From JACMLD01 sp963705285 (GTDB lineage: Bacteria > Bacteroidota > Bacteroidia > Chitinophagales > Chitinophagaceae), in the NCBI GenBank assembly GCA_963705285.1, contig OY970066.1:2108001-2172000 (forward strand): a stretch of 64,000 nt of DNA, in the 5' to 3' direction. Both the position numbers and the translations under genes were made by a program. Shown here in pieces: positions 18,128 to 27,545 of this stretch. Numbering within the stretch: the first letter of the stretch is position 1; each line of letters opens with the position of its first letter. Below the pieces are notes generated by a model. The model searched no databases and was not told the origin of the DNA. It was given only the letters and a program-made list of their open reading frames with translations.

Positions 18128-20215
18128 TTAACTTACGCCGGAGCCCGCATCAATTTTATTGCCAGGCTGAACAAAATGCAGTTTGCCTGCTTTGTCTTCG
18201 GCCATCAGTATCATGCCATTGCTTTCTATACCCCTCATTTTGCGCGGGGCCAGGTTGGCTACCACCACTACCTGTTTCCCAATGATATCTGCGGGTGCAA
18301 AATGCAGTGCAATGCCTGACACAATTGTTCTTTTTTCGGTGCCCAGGTCTATTTCCAGCTTCAATAATTTATCGGCTTTCGCCACTTTCTCTGCAGACAA
18401 TATGGTGCCTACTTTAAGATCAATTTTAGCAAAGTCGTCAAACTCAATAGCGGGTTTGTTTACCGGTTCAGTGGCTGACCCTGGTTTTGAATTGACTGGA
18501 TTTTCTGATGCTGTCACAATTTTATTTTTTTGCAGTTTGTCTACCTGTATTTTTATTTCTTCATCTTCAATTTTTCTGAACAGCAATTGTGGCTCGCGCA
18601 AACTGTAACCTGTGCTTAACAGGTTTATTTTACCAACGTTTTCCCAGTCCAGTATTTTTTCTACCACTTTCATCATGTGCAGCATTTTTTTGGCGGTAGC
18701 GGGCAAAAATGGGTTGATGAGAATGGCCAGGTTAGCAGTTAACTGCAGGCAGATGTACAGGCAGTTGTCTATCAACTCCTGTGCCTTTGCGTTTTCCAGT
18801 ATGCGTTTGGCAACAATCCAGGGTTCTTTTTCCTGCATGTATTTATTGCCTTTTCTCGCCAGGTCTATTACTTCAAACAACGCATCGCGAAACTTGTATT
18901 GTTCCAGCAGGTTTTCTACGGTTATTTTGGCCTGTTGTATATCGTGCAGCATAGCGGCATCTTTCTCATCTGTTGCTTCTTTGTGCAATACCGGCACTTT
19001 GCCATTGCATAGCTTATGCATCAGCACAAAAGTGCGGTTCACAAAATTGCCGAAAATGTTTACCAGCTCGCTGTTGTTCCTATCCTGGAAATCTTTCCAC
19101 GTAAAATCGTTGTCTTTGGTTTCCGGCGCATTGGCGCACAGTACATACCGCAGTGTATCCTGCTGATCCGGAAAATCTGTGAGGTAATCGTTCACCCAAA
19201 CTGCCCAGTTGCGGCTGGTGGAAACTTTATCGCCTTCAATATTGAGAAATTCATTGGCAGGCACATTGTCTGGCAGCACAAAATTGCCATGTGCTTTTAG
19301 CATGGCCGGAAAAATTATGCAATGAAAAACGATATTGTCTTTGCCAATAAAATGCACCAGTTTGGTATCTTCCTTACACCAGTAATCGGCCCAGTTTTCG
19401 GTCAGTTCTTTTGTGGCAGAGATATAACCGATAGGTGCATCAAACCAAACATACAGCACTTTTCCTTCTGCGTCGGGCAGCGGTACTTTGATGCCCCAGT
19501 TGCTGTCGCGGGTCATAGCACGTGGCTGCAGGCCGTTATCGAGCCAGCTTTTGCATTGTCCGTATACATTGTTTTTCCATTCCTGGTGGCCCTCTATAAT
19601 CCATTCTTTCAAAAATGGTTCATACTGCTGCAATGGAAAATACCAGTGTTTGGTTTTCTTTTTCACGGGTACGGCATCGCTGAGCGCGCTGTGCGGGTTG
19701 ATGAGTATTTCCGGGCTGAGCGTAGAGCCGCAACGTTCGCACTGGTCGCCATACGCGTTCGGATTTGCGCAAACGGGGCAGGTGCCAATGATATAACGGT
19801 CGGCCAGAAACGTTTTTGCCTGTTCATCATAATATTGTTCGCTTTCCCGTTCCTCAAAAACGCCATCGTTGTACAATTTCTTAAAAAAATCAGCTGCCGT
19901 ATCATGGTGCACCTTGTTAGAGGTGCGCGAATAGATGTCGAAAGAAATGCCCATCTGGTGCAGGCTGTCTTTTATCAACGCATGGTATTTGTCAACCACC
20001 TGTTGCGGGGTAATGCCTTCCTTCATAGCGCGAATGGTGATAGGCACACCATGTTCATCGCTACCACCAACAAATTTGATATCTCGTTTTTGAGCACGCT
20101 GGTAACGTACATAGATATCCGCAGGTATATAACAGCCGGCCAAATGGCCAATATGCACAGGTCCGTTGGCATATGGAAGGGCCGCAGTTACCAATATTCT
20201 TTTATAGTCTTTCAT
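18128..20215 (-). CDS. metG: Methionyl-tRNA synthetase with C-terminal tRNA-binding domain
   Basis: Charges tRNA-Met. The class I HIGH motif is in YANGPVHIGHLAG (residues about 14-26); a zinc knuckle region has CPVC and CERC near residues 145-163. The KMSKS loop is KVSTSRNW near residue 330, the KxSTS variant usual in this phylum. The anticodon-binding helices follow, and after a linker a Trbp111-like domain (about 590-695) begins at FDDFAKIDLKVGTI. About 695 aa, normal for the long dimeric form. The start is set at the ATG ending at 20215 (MKDYKRILVTAALPYANG), because a 22-residue upstream extension is not conserved in the family. It ends at a shared terminator. Confidence 0.95.
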   Translation of the reverse strand: MKDYKRILVTAALPYANGPVHIGHLAGCYIPADIYVRYQRAQKRDIKFVGGSDEHGVPITIRAMKEGITPQQVVDKYHALIKDSLHQMGISFDIYSRTSNKVHHDTAADFFKKLYNDGVFEERESEQYYDEQAKTFLADRYIIGTCPVCANPNAYGDQCERCGSTLSPEILINPHSALSDAVPVKKKTKHWYFPLQQYEPFLKEWIIEGHQEWKNNVYGQCKSWLDNGLQPRAMTRDSNWGIKVPLPDAEGKVLYVWFDAPIGYISATKELTENWADYWCKEDTKLVHFIGKDNIVFHCIIFPAMLKAHGNFVLPDNVPANEFLNIEGDKVSTSRNWAVWVNDYLTDFPDQQDTLRYVLCANAPETKDNDFTWKDFQDRNNSELVNIFGNFVNRTFVLMHKLCNGKVPVLHKEATDEKDAAMLHDIQQAKITVENLLEQYKFRDALFEVIDLARKGNKYMQEKEPWIVAKRILENAKAQELIDNCLYICLQLTANLAILINPFLPATAKKMLHMMKVVEKILDWENVGKINLLSTGYSLREPQLLFRKIEDEEIKIQVDKLQKNKIVTASENPVNSKPGSATEPVNKPAIEFDDFAKIDLKVGTILSAEKVAKADKLLKLEIDLGTEKRTIVSGIALHFAPADIIGKQVVVVANLAPRKMRGIESNGMILMAEDKAGKLHFVQPGNKIDAGSGVS

Positions 20216-20351
20216 TATCCTGTCTTTTGTTCTTGTCTTTGTAGAATGTGAATGGCCGCCTCTGGCATCCATCCATTTCATTTCAAGTCTGCAAAAATAC
20301 CTTAATTGGCCCCAACGCCAAAATGGTTGATTTTTCCGATAACTTTAAACC

Positions 20352-21404
20352 ATGAATCGAAAATATTTTCTGTCTGCTGCGCTTTCGGCAGGCGCTGTGG
20401 TGCAGGCTTTGGGCCAATCTTATCATACTGCTGACGTTGACGATGACGCAGCAGCGCTGATCGTTCCCAGGTACCTGAAAGAGGGAGATGTAATTGGTAT
20501 TACCAGTTGTGCCGGTTATATTACATTGGAAGAAATACAGCCGGCCATTCATCAGATGCAAAGCTGGGGCTTCAACATCAAAATTGGCAATACCATTGGC
20601 AAACGCGATTTCACTTTTGGCGGTACAGATGAGGAACGGGCGGCTGATTTTCAAGCGCTGCTGGACGATGTCAGCGTTAAAGCAATTATGTGCGCTCGTG
20701 GCGGTTATGGTGCTGTGCGTATTATCGATAAACTCAATTTCAGCAGGCTGGCATTGCATCCCAAATGGATCATTGGCTTCAGCGATATTACCGTATTGCA
20801 TGCCCATTTAAACCGCAACTATGGTATCGCTTCCATTCATTCAAAAATGTGCAACAGTTTTCCCGATGACTGGAGCAAGGCGGAACCGGTGCAAATAGAA
20901 ACCATTCTGTCTATTAAGCAGGCGCTATTGGGAAACCGCATGCAGTATGTGGCGGTGCCCAATGAAAAAAACAGAACCGGTCACGCAGAAGGTGTGCTGG
21001 TGGGTGGCAATCTGAAAACGCTGGAATCGCTGGCGGGCAGTAAATCAGATATTAAGACAGGCGGGAAAATATTGTTTGTAGAAGATACCGGCGAATATAT
21101 GTACAGCGTAGACCGTATGTTCTGGAACCTGAAAAGAACCGGCAAACTATCCAATCTCAATGGTCTGATAGTGGGCGGTTTTAAAATAAAACCAGACGAT
21201 AGTTTAGATGAAGCGTTTGGTAAAACCTTGCATGACATTGTACTGGAAAAGGTGGCCGGTTATAATTACCCAGTGGTGTTTGATTTTCCGGTTGGCCACC
21301 AGAAAAATAATTTTGCGCTGAAATGTGGGGTACGCCACCGGCTTGACGTACAAGCGGCAGCAGTGACCCTGAAAGAAATGAACCCCGATATTAAAAAACA
21401 ATAG
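20352..21404 (+). CDS. LD-carboxypeptidase (S66), exported paralog
   Basis: 350 aa. S66 peptidases cleave the terminal D-Ala from tetrapeptide stems during murein recycling. This copy has an N-terminal signal-like segment (MNRKYFLSAALSAGAVVQAL, GQS) before the enzyme. The family motifs are present: ARGGYGAVRI, the nucleophile Ser in IIGFSDITVLH, Glu in LFVEDTGEYMYSVDRM and His in FPVGHQKNNFAL, so the Ser-Glu-His triad looks intact. Six nucleotides separate it from a second S66 gene. A TAACTTTA box is just upstream (20340-20347). Confidence 0.85.
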   Translation: MNRKYFLSAALSAGAVVQALGQSYHTADVDDDAAALIVPRYLKEGDVIGITSCAGYITLEEIQPAIHQMQSWGFNIKIGNTIGKRDFTFGGTDEERAADFQALLDDVSVKAIMCARGGYGAVRIIDKLNFSRLALHPKWIIGFSDITVLHAHLNRNYGIASIHSKMCNSFPDDWSKAEPVQIETILSIKQALLGNRMQYVAVPNEKNRTGHAEGVLVGGNLKTLESLAGSKSDIKTGGKILFVEDTGEYMYSVDRMFWNLKRTGKLSNLNGLIVGGFKIKPDDSLDEAFGKTLHDIVLEKVAGYNYPVVFDFPVGHQKNNFALKCGVRHRLDVQAAAVTLKEMNPDIKKQ

Positions 21405-21410
21405 ATTAAG

Positions 21411-22319
21411 ATGACAATTATACCGCCTTATTTACAAAAAGGAGATACCATCGGCATTACTTGTCCCGCCGGTTTTATGCAGGCCGAAAAAGCACAAGCC
21501 TGTATTGATACGCTGCACGAGTGGGGCTACAATGTAATGGTAGGTAAAACCCTGGGCAGCAACTCTACAAATTATTTTTCTGCCGCTGATGAAGAAAGAA
21601 TTGATGAAATGCAGGCTATGTTGGATGACGACAGTATCAATGCCATTTTGTGCGGGCGGGGAGGGTATGGTTTGGGCCGCATCATTGATAAGCTCGATTT
21701 TACACTTTTTGAAAAGAAACCCAAATGGATCATTGGCTTCAGTGATATTACCGTTTTACACGAACACATTTATAGCAATTACAGAATTGCTACACTGCAT
21801 GCACCCATGGCCGGGGCATTTAATGATGGCGGTGCCGGCAATGAATTTGTATTGTCATTAAAAAATGCGATAGAAGGAAAGAAAGCAAAATATGAATGCG
21901 CGGTGCATGAACTTAATCGGAGGGGAGAAGCAGTAGGTGAACTGGTAGGCGGTAACCTTACACTGGTGGCACATTTAATAGGCACACCATCAGACAGTAA
22001 AACAAAAGGGCGGATACTATTTCTGGAAGACACCGGTGAATTGCTGTACAAAATAGACCGGATGCTGTACCAGTTGAAACGAAGCGGCAAACTGCAAAAA
22101 CTGGCTGGACTCATCATAGGCGGTTTTTCTGATACCACCGATACGGAAAGGCCTTTTGGAAAAACTGTATACGAAATTGTGCGGGAAATAGTGGCTGAAT
22201 ATGATTACCCGGTTTGTTACAAATTTCCGGTAAGCCATGGCAAAGAAAATTATGCATTAAAAATAGGGGTAGGCTATAAACTAAAAGTGGGCAAAAACAA
22301 GGTCACGCTCGAAGAGTAA
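21411..22319 (+). CDS. LD-carboxypeptidase (S66), cytoplasmic paralog
   Basis: 302 aa and without a signal peptide, starting directly with IPPYLQKGDTIGITCPAG. The S66 motifs are intact: GRGGYGLGRIID, nucleophile Ser in IIGFSDITVLHEH, Glu in LFLEDTGELLYKIDRM and His in FPVSHGKENYAL. It is clearly a duplicate of the preceding gene. A cytoplasmic LD-carboxypeptidase (LdcA type) would trim recycled muropeptides before reuse, while the upstream copy may act in the periplasm. The pair forms an operon with a 6-nt gap. Confidence 0.9.
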   Translation: MTIIPPYLQKGDTIGITCPAGFMQAEKAQACIDTLHEWGYNVMVGKTLGSNSTNYFSAADEERIDEMQAMLDDDSINAILCGRGGYGLGRIIDKLDFTLFEKKPKWIIGFSDITVLHEHIYSNYRIATLHAPMAGAFNDGGAGNEFVLSLKNAIEGKKAKYECAVHELNRRGEAVGELVGGNLTLVAHLIGTPSDSKTKGRILFLEDTGELLYKIDRMLYQLKRSGKLQKLAGLIIGGFSDTTDTERPFGKTVYEIVREIVAEYDYPVCYKFPVSHGKENYALKIGVGYKLKVGKNKVTLEE

Positions 22320-22452
22320 AGTGTCCGCGGCTTTTTCAAACACCGAGTACGCATAAGGGCACAAAGAAACCGGGGTGGGCCTTCATGAAACATCGGTAAG
22401 CGATCACAATAATTTAATACTGGTTTTTCTTTCTTTTTGAAAAATGCCCGTA

Positions 22453-22460
22453 TAATTTTG
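22453..22460 (+). promoter_or_regulatory. Candidate -7 box (TAATTTTG) for the TIGR04222 gene
   Basis: Matches the Bacteroidota -7 consensus TAnnTTTG, 12 nt before the ATG at 22472. A TTTG at 22436-22439 is too close (13-nt spacer, about 19-21 expected) for an ideal -33 partner, so the assignment is tentative. Confidence 0.35.
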
Positions 22461-22471
22461 CAGTAGCAAAT

Positions 22472-23890
22472 ATGAATGTAAAAGATAAAAACACCCTCTG
22501 GACTAAAATACAACATTTCGCGTTTGACGAACCCGGCGCTGCAGTTAATTTCTCTCAGAAGCTGTCCCAGACACAAAATTGGTCGGCAGCATTTACAAAA
22601 AGGGCTATAGACGAATACCGGAAATTTATCCTGTTATGTTGTATTGCTGAAAAAGGCGCCTCCCCCTCAAAAGTTGTTGATGAAGTCTGGCACCTGCACT
22701 TAACATACACAACATCGTACTGGATAGATTTTTGCAAAAACACGCTAGAGAAAGAGATACATCATCATCCTTCAAAAGGGGGCACCGATGAAAACCACAA
22801 ACATGAAGACTGGTACAGCGAAACCCTTCAATTGTATAAGACTGTGTTTGGTATACCCCCACCGGGTGATATCTGGCCAAAACCCCAGCAATATAGACGC
22901 ATCATTGATTCTGATGAACTTCCATCATCTAAAAACATTAAATGGGCAGTAGCTATAATAGCGCTGCCCTTTTTGCTTAACGGCATTCTTTTTAAAAAAC
23001 TCAGTCCTTTTGCATTGACCGGTCCGGAATTCCTGGTCTTTTATTTTTTGTTGGGACTGGGCATTATTACAGCCTATCTCATGCTGCAGAACAAAGATAA
23101 AGTGGAGGCCATCACTACCAATTATCTTCCAAATGATGCCACTGTTTTTCAAATGGCAAAATTTTTATATGGTAAACACAGGGCAGTACAAACTGCCATT
23201 GTAGATCTAATAAGAAGAAATCTGCTGAAGGTGAATAATGATAACAGCCTGTTCGTGTTTAATGACAAATATCATCCAGACAAAAATGAAGAAAACCCTT
23301 TGGTTCAAGCATTATTACAACAGCCTCATTGCAACAAAACCGATTATGAAACGATTGCGCTGAATTGGTATAGGGAAGACCTTTTTTCTCACCCAACACT
23401 GGATAATCTATATGAATTTAGCCGTCGTGAAAAGCCGTTCCTGCAACACGGTATCTTTTATGTTGTATTGATTACGACAGGGGTACTTCGTATGATACAG
23501 GGAATGGCCAATCAAAGGCCGGTTGTATTTTTGTTTGTTGAGTTGCTGGTAATGGTTATTGTTTTAAATATAGTGATGAAGCGTAGCTCCGTAAAGAATA
23601 CAGTTTTTAAAAAAGCACAATTATTATTCAGCGAAAAAATACAGCAGCAAAAAGCACATACTGATTACCTGATAAATAATTTTGTAGTGAACGGGCCGTC
23701 AGCGATGGCGGGTTTTGCTGAAGGCATGTTGTTGATGGCCCTTTTTACCAGCTATGATCCGCTGGCAGGCCGGGAGTGGCGTACTTCAAGTTCTTCTGAT
23801 TGGAGCACAGATACAGGCAGCAGTGGAGATAGTGGTGGAAGCAGTTGCGGCAGTGGAGGTTGCGGCGGATGTGGCGGTGGGGGCGATTAA
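22472..23890 (+). CDS. TIGR04222-type membrane protein with Gly/Cys-rich tail
   Basis: 472 aa. The N-terminal soluble part (about 1-145) has the helical pattern and DEVWHLHLTYT motif (D-x-x-W-H-x-H) seen in glycine-rich-domain proteins of the DUF1399 kind. Two transmembrane helices follow (about 155-172 and 185-205), then a cytosolic winged-helix-like part and another pair of hydrophobic segments near 325-365. The last 35 residues are almost only S, G, C and D, with SCGSGGCGGCGGGGD at the end. That architecture fits the TIGR04222 membrane proteins. Function is unknown; the four clustered Cys near the end could bind metal or cross-link. Transcribed alone, ending at a strong terminator. Confidence 0.75.
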   Translation: MNVKDKNTLWTKIQHFAFDEPGAAVNFSQKLSQTQNWSAAFTKRAIDEYRKFILLCCIAEKGASPSKVVDEVWHLHLTYTTSYWIDFCKNTLEKEIHHHPSKGGTDENHKHEDWYSETLQLYKTVFGIPPPGDIWPKPQQYRRIIDSDELPSSKNIKWAVAIIALPFLLNGILFKKLSPFALTGPEFLVFYFLLGLGIITAYLMLQNKDKVEAITTNYLPNDATVFQMAKFLYGKHRAVQTAIVDLIRRNLLKVNNDNSLFVFNDKYHPDKNEENPLVQALLQQPHCNKTDYETIALNWYREDLFSHPTLDNLYEFSRREKPFLQHGIFYVVLITTGVLRMIQGMANQRPVVFLFVELLVMVIVLNIVMKRSSVKNTVFKKAQLLFSEKIQQQKAHTDYLINNFVVNGPSAMAGFAEGMLLMALFTSYDPLAGREWRTSSSSDWSTDTGSSGDSGGSSCGSGGCGGCGGGGD

Positions 23891-23915
23891 CGAGTAAATG
23901 ATCTAACGTATAAAA

Positions 23916-23952
23916 ACTAAATAGGCTGTCCTTTTGGGACAGCCTATTTAGT
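23916..23952. terminator. Strong bidirectional terminator
   Basis: A 16-bp perfect inverted repeat, ACTAAATAGGCTGTCC (23916-23931) and its complement (23937-23952), with a TTTTG loop. It lies between two convergent genes (TIGR04222 and the T9SS protein) and A/T runs flank it. Confidence 0.9.
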
Positions 23953-23971
23953 TTGCAAGTGTCTTGCCTGT

Positions 23972-25852
23972 TTATTGTTTGATGAATTTTCTGGTAAGCG
24001 TTTCATTGGCCAGCCGCACTTGCAGGAAGTACATGCCTGGCAACATATGTGGCAGGCTGGTACTGATGGCATTGGTGCCGGTTCTTACACCTTTGTTTTG
24101 CTGCACCAGTATTCTGCCCGAAATATCAATGATGCGTATTACAGCATTCTCGTTTTGAGTAGCGTTAACGTTAAATTCAATTCTTTCCCTGGTAATAGGG
24201 TTGGTGTTTAACGCCAGTTTGGTAATAATACCGCCCACCTGCACTTTCAGAATTTGACTAAGTGCATAATTATGGTTCTTGTCTACCCGGCGGATGCGGT
24301 AATAACGCGCACCGGCGGGGAGATTTTCCTGCGCAAATGTGTAGGTGTTGATACCGCCACTATTTTTTGCCGGTATACTACTCAGCGATACATAGCTAGA
24401 GCCATTAAGAGAATATTCCACTGTGTAATAATCAACGTCTGCTTCATCACTGGTTGTCCAGGTAAGAATGGCCTTTGTATTCTGCAGGTTTACGCTAAAA
24501 TCTCTCCATAATGCGGGCAGCAACACAGAAGAACCCTGGGTAATAATGGTAAACACTACATTGTTAGCCAGTGTAACGTTGGTAAAAGTTAGTTTGTTGC
24601 CGGTAAAATTGGAAGGGGTAACGAATGTTTGCGTACCGGTGTTGTAATCGCCGTCGCCATCATCATCTATCATCAGCCTGTAATTACTGGCAGTGGCACC
24701 GCCGGTAAGCGTTAAGCCTGTAACATCAAAACTTAACAGGTCAATGACACCAACGCTGCCGGTATTCTGTACTTTCCAGTTGCGTGCCACCCTTTGTGAG
24801 CCTACTGCAATGGCTGGCGCCTGGCCGGCGGCAATCAATTGTTCGGTTAACGCACCGGCATCATTGCCAATCATCAGAAATTGAAGATCGGTAAGGCTGG
24901 CGGAAACGCCCAAAGACAGGTTGCCTTTTGCGCTCTGACCGGTGCCATCGCCTGCACCAGAATTCATACTGTTGGATAAATTCTGCAGCAAACCGGAGCC
25001 GTTGTCTGTGCCAATGCCAAATACATCATTCTGAAAAGTGGGAGAAGCGGTCCAATAAACAGTGGTGCCATCAGAAGCTGTATAATTTTGAGGGGCCGTG
25101 GTATTGCCCAATGTAGTTCCATATTTAGTGGCCAGGTAAGATTCAACTAGGTTACGTTCTGCGTTTGACAACGCAAATGGAAACATAATTACTTCGGCAA
25201 TATTGCCCGACCAGGCTTCCAGCAGGCCTCCGTTGAGATCGCCAATAGTAGCGCTAGTATTATTTGTATTAAACACGAGATTTTGTGACTGCAGCAGTGT
25301 TCCGCGGTCATAATGGGAGATGACACCCGAAGCAGCAATAGATGCCGGCATGGCGATAACGGAATTATTCGGACTGTTCCAATAACCATTAAAAGAAACA
25401 TCATTACCATAGACTGCTGTGGAGAGGCCTGCGGTAGGGCCTGTGCTATTGTTGCCTACCTGGTATGTTTCGCCGAAGCCGCCCACGTTGCCATAAACAA
25501 ATATCCACCGGAAGCCGGAAGTATTGTTGGCATTGGCTACCAAAAATATGCTGCGGTCTGTGGAACCCAGCGGAAAATTGGGTGATGATGCCCGGGATAA
25601 AAATTTGGTTCCGTCAAAAGCCAAAGCCGGGTAAAAATTAAACACATTTGATGCTAAATCTGATTGATTGCCAGCTGCTCCCTGAGAGAAATCATAGGCA
25701 TTACCAGATTTATCAGACCAGGTGCCAGGTGTTGCCGCCCCATCATCGGCCTTTAGCCACAGTACAGAGCTGCCAACACCTCCAGGCGCTTGCGCAATTA
25801 ATCCAGCATTCAAAAAAAGAAGGGAAAGAGATAAGTAGAAAATTTTTCTCAT
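23972..25852 (-). CDS. LamG-like surface protein with type IX secretion sorting domain
   Basis: About 626 aa. Signal peptide MRKIFYLSLSLLFLNAGLIA; the ATG ending at 25852 is chosen because it begins this peptide. Residues about 22-250 form a LamG/concanavalin-like jelly-roll domain beginning LWLKADDG, seen in adhesins and in DUF8202-like surface proteins. The middle holds another beta domain (about 260-450) and a fibronectin-III-like stretch (LTWTTSDEADVDYYTVEYS). The last 80 residues are a type A T9SS C-terminal domain (ITKLALNTNPITRERIEF ... GMYFLQVRLANETLTRKFI). It is probably exported across the outer membrane and attached or released at the cell surface. Substrate unknown. Confidence 0.85.
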   Translation of the reverse strand: MRKIFYLSLSLLFLNAGLIAQAPGGVGSSVLWLKADDGAATPGTWSDKSGNAYDFSQGAAGNQSDLASNVFNFYPALAFDGTKFLSRASSPNFPLGSTDRSIFLVANANNTSGFRWIFVYGNVGGFGETYQVGNNSTGPTAGLSTAVYGNDVSFNGYWNSPNNSVIAMPASIAASGVISHYDRGTLLQSQNLVFNTNNTSATIGDLNGGLLEAWSGNIAEVIMFPFALSNAERNLVESYLATKYGTTLGNTTAPQNYTASDGTTVYWTASPTFQNDVFGIGTDNGSGLLQNLSNSMNSGAGDGTGQSAKGNLSLGVSASLTDLQFLMIGNDAGALTEQLIAAGQAPAIAVGSQRVARNWKVQNTGSVGVIDLLSFDVTGLTLTGGATASNYRLMIDDDGDGDYNTGTQTFVTPSNFTGNKLTFTNVTLANNVVFTIITQGSSVLLPALWRDFSVNLQNTKAILTWTTSDEADVDYYTVEYSLNGSSYVSLSSIPAKNSGGINTYTFAQENLPAGARYYRIRRVDKNHNYALSQILKVQVGGIITKLALNTNPITRERIEFNVNATQNENAVIRIIDISGRILVQQNKGVRTGTNAISTSLPHMLPGMYFLQVRLANETLTRKFIKQ

Positions 25853-26212
25853 ATGGTTTGTTTTAAGTGATACAATGCTATTGGTAAGAAAGTGCAACAT
25901 GTTTGGTTGCAGGTAATCACGTGTGAGTTTTCTGCGGTTGGGTTAAAAACAGGAGACATTTCTGTAGGAAAGGAGTAACTAAAGATATATATTTTTAATA
26001 TACATAATATAATTTATGCATGGCCTTATAAAAATATATTGCGCCTTTGCGCAGAAGATTGCAGTAACGTGCCAAAGCTTTCAACCAGCTATAGGTGGTT
26101 GCAGAAAAAACCTGGCAGTAAGTTGTAGAAATACAGGCAGTAGCTGGGTGATAGATGACATTAGGGGTAGGGTTGCTTTCCCCAACAATACCCAGCGCTT
26201 TTGCGAAGAAAA
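25853..26212. other. Intergenic region without recognised features
   Basis: About 360 nt between two minus-strand genes. Short frames exist on both strands but none has convincing composition or start. No tRNA-like fold or strong terminator was seen. It should contain the promoter of the T9SS gene on the minus strand; a one-mismatch -7-like TAGCATTG is found near 25876. Confidence 0.3.
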
Positions 26213-26632
26213 TTAACGCAACCTGTCAAGGCTTTTCACCAGCTTCTGGTCGTTGTAAATGCCTTTTGCCGCAAGTATCAGAAAAACGGGTACAGACAGC
26301 GCTACCAATGCCGTGAGGTCGTAGTTGCCCTCCGCAAAAAGGCGGGTCTGGTTATAGTATAAGATGATATTTAATAGCGAAATGAGCATGGCGGCCAAAG
26401 TGATGCGCATTTGCAATTTCCTGTTTTTGTATAAAAAAACGCTTATTAATGCAGCAATGCCCACCGCAACAGTGAAGATTAGCAGTACTATATTGCTGGC
26501 GGCGGTAAGGTATTTAAATGTTTTGGTTTGATCTGCGGCCAACATATTGCCGCTGAAAAAGGAGAGCTTAAGCGTTAGAAAGGCAGCAACCGCTGCCAGA
26601 ATTAACCAGATGGTTTGAATGCGCTGGATCAT
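26213..26632 (-). CDS. DUF4293 family membrane protein
   Basis: 139 aa with four transmembrane segments, the normal form of DUF4293. The N-terminus MIQRIQTIWLILAAVAAFLTL is characteristic, with a lumenal/periplasmic loop and a last pair of helices around LLNIILYYNQTRLF and ALSVPVFLILAAKGIYND. These proteins are limited to Bacteroidota and their function is unknown. Single gene on the minus strand. Confidence 0.85.
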   Translation of the reverse strand: MIQRIQTIWLILAAVAAFLTLKLSFFSGNMLAADQTKTFKYLTAASNIVLLIFTVAVGIAALISVFLYKNRKLQMRITLAAMLISLLNIILYYNQTRLFAEGNYDLTALVALSVPVFLILAAKGIYNDQKLVKSLDRLR

Positions 26633-26716
26633 AATTAGGAATACCTGTTTAGCATTATTTTTCCGAAGGTATTAATTTCTACACAACCAAACCACTTTAG
26701 CCTTGGTAGTAAAAAA

Positions 26717-26746
26717 ATAAACAGGTAATAAAGATTACCTGTTTAT
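26717..26746 (-). terminator. Terminator of the PepSY-like gene
   Basis: A perfect 13-bp stem (ATAAACAGGTAAT at 26717-26729 and its complement at 26734-26746) with a 4-nt loop. On the minus strand it is followed by a run of seven T, the classical intrinsic terminator form. Confidence 0.9.
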
Positions 26747-26771
26747 CAATGCTTGTGCGAATGTTCAAATG

Positions 26772-27332
26772 TTAGCGGAGGTAATTATGGCTTTCATATT
26801 CATCCATTTCTCCATCAGCTACCCTGATTGTTTTGAAAGAATTTTCATCTTTTATGTAAACCAGATAAACAACCTTGTTTTCTGCGTTTACTTGCAGTAC
26901 GTTGTAGATAGAAAAATCGTAGTACGTTCTTTTTACCACTGCCCTTACTTCTGCAGGTAATTGTTTTTCATTGTAAGACTGGGTTGTGTAACGATGATGT
27001 CCGCCCCGGTCGTAATACACGCGGGTTGGGTTTCCGTTTACGTTGCAATAGGCAATGAACCCGTCTTTCAATGGAAACCATTTCACGTTCTCTGCATTGT
27101 TGAATGAGCCGGTAAAGTTTTTGATGGCTTTCTTGCTAACAACTTCGCTGCCGGCCATTGTGTTGACAGGTGTTACATCAAACATACTGCCACGGGGTTT
27201 GTCGTTTTTTGCAAGGATAAGCGAGTCTTTGCCATTAGTGGTGTCATCAGATGATTGTTGCGCCAGGGCGCTGTTTGTGATGGTCAGCGAAATGAGCATG
27301 CCGCCGGCCAACACCAGTAGGATCTTTTTCAT
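26772..27332 (-). CDS. Exported PepSY-like/BLIP-like protein
   Basis: 186 aa. Signal peptide MKKILLVLAGGMLISLTITN ending near ALAQQ. The conserved part (about 68-180) follows the pattern of periplasmic PepSY-like domains of Bacteroidota: AIKNFTGSFNNAENVKWFPL, YCNVNGNPTRVYYDRGG, LPAEVRAVVKRTYYDFSIYNV, VYLVYIKDENSFKTIRV. These small domains are thought to bind peptides or inhibit enzymes, but no activity is proven for this type. It is divergent from the ECF sigma gene (213-nt gap), so it could be a regulon member, although nothing in the sequence shows that. Confidence 0.65.
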   Translation of the reverse strand: MKKILLVLAGGMLISLTITNSALAQQSSDDTTNGKDSLILAKNDKPRGSMFDVTPVNTMAGSEVVSKKAIKNFTGSFNNAENVKWFPLKDGFIAYCNVNGNPTRVYYDRGGHHRYTTQSYNEKQLPAEVRAVVKRTYYDFSIYNVLQVNAENKVVYLVYIKDENSFKTIRVADGEMDEYESHNYLR

Positions 27333-27545
27333 TTTTAAAAGGTTTAATAGTTAATGATAGCTGAATAGTTATAATACTGGCGACAGCAATTGCGGATCAA
27401 TGGGTGGTGTCATGTCAACCTGCCTCTATCCCGTATTCTAACGTGCCTGCATATATAGTCGCAATACTTTTATCTGAGGGAAACACTTAGTGATATTTTT
27501 TTTGGCTTTCTTTTTTTCTTAAATTACGATACCATCCCTTTAACT

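Noticed and set aside
19322..20251. 309-codon frame opposite metG
   Set aside because: It mirrors the well-conserved metG gene codon by codon and has no recognisable motif; a shadow frame.
26016..26216. 66-codon frame in the 26 kb intergenic region
   Set aside because: No family resemblance, overlaps the end of the DUF4293 gene, composition not distinct from non-coding DNA.
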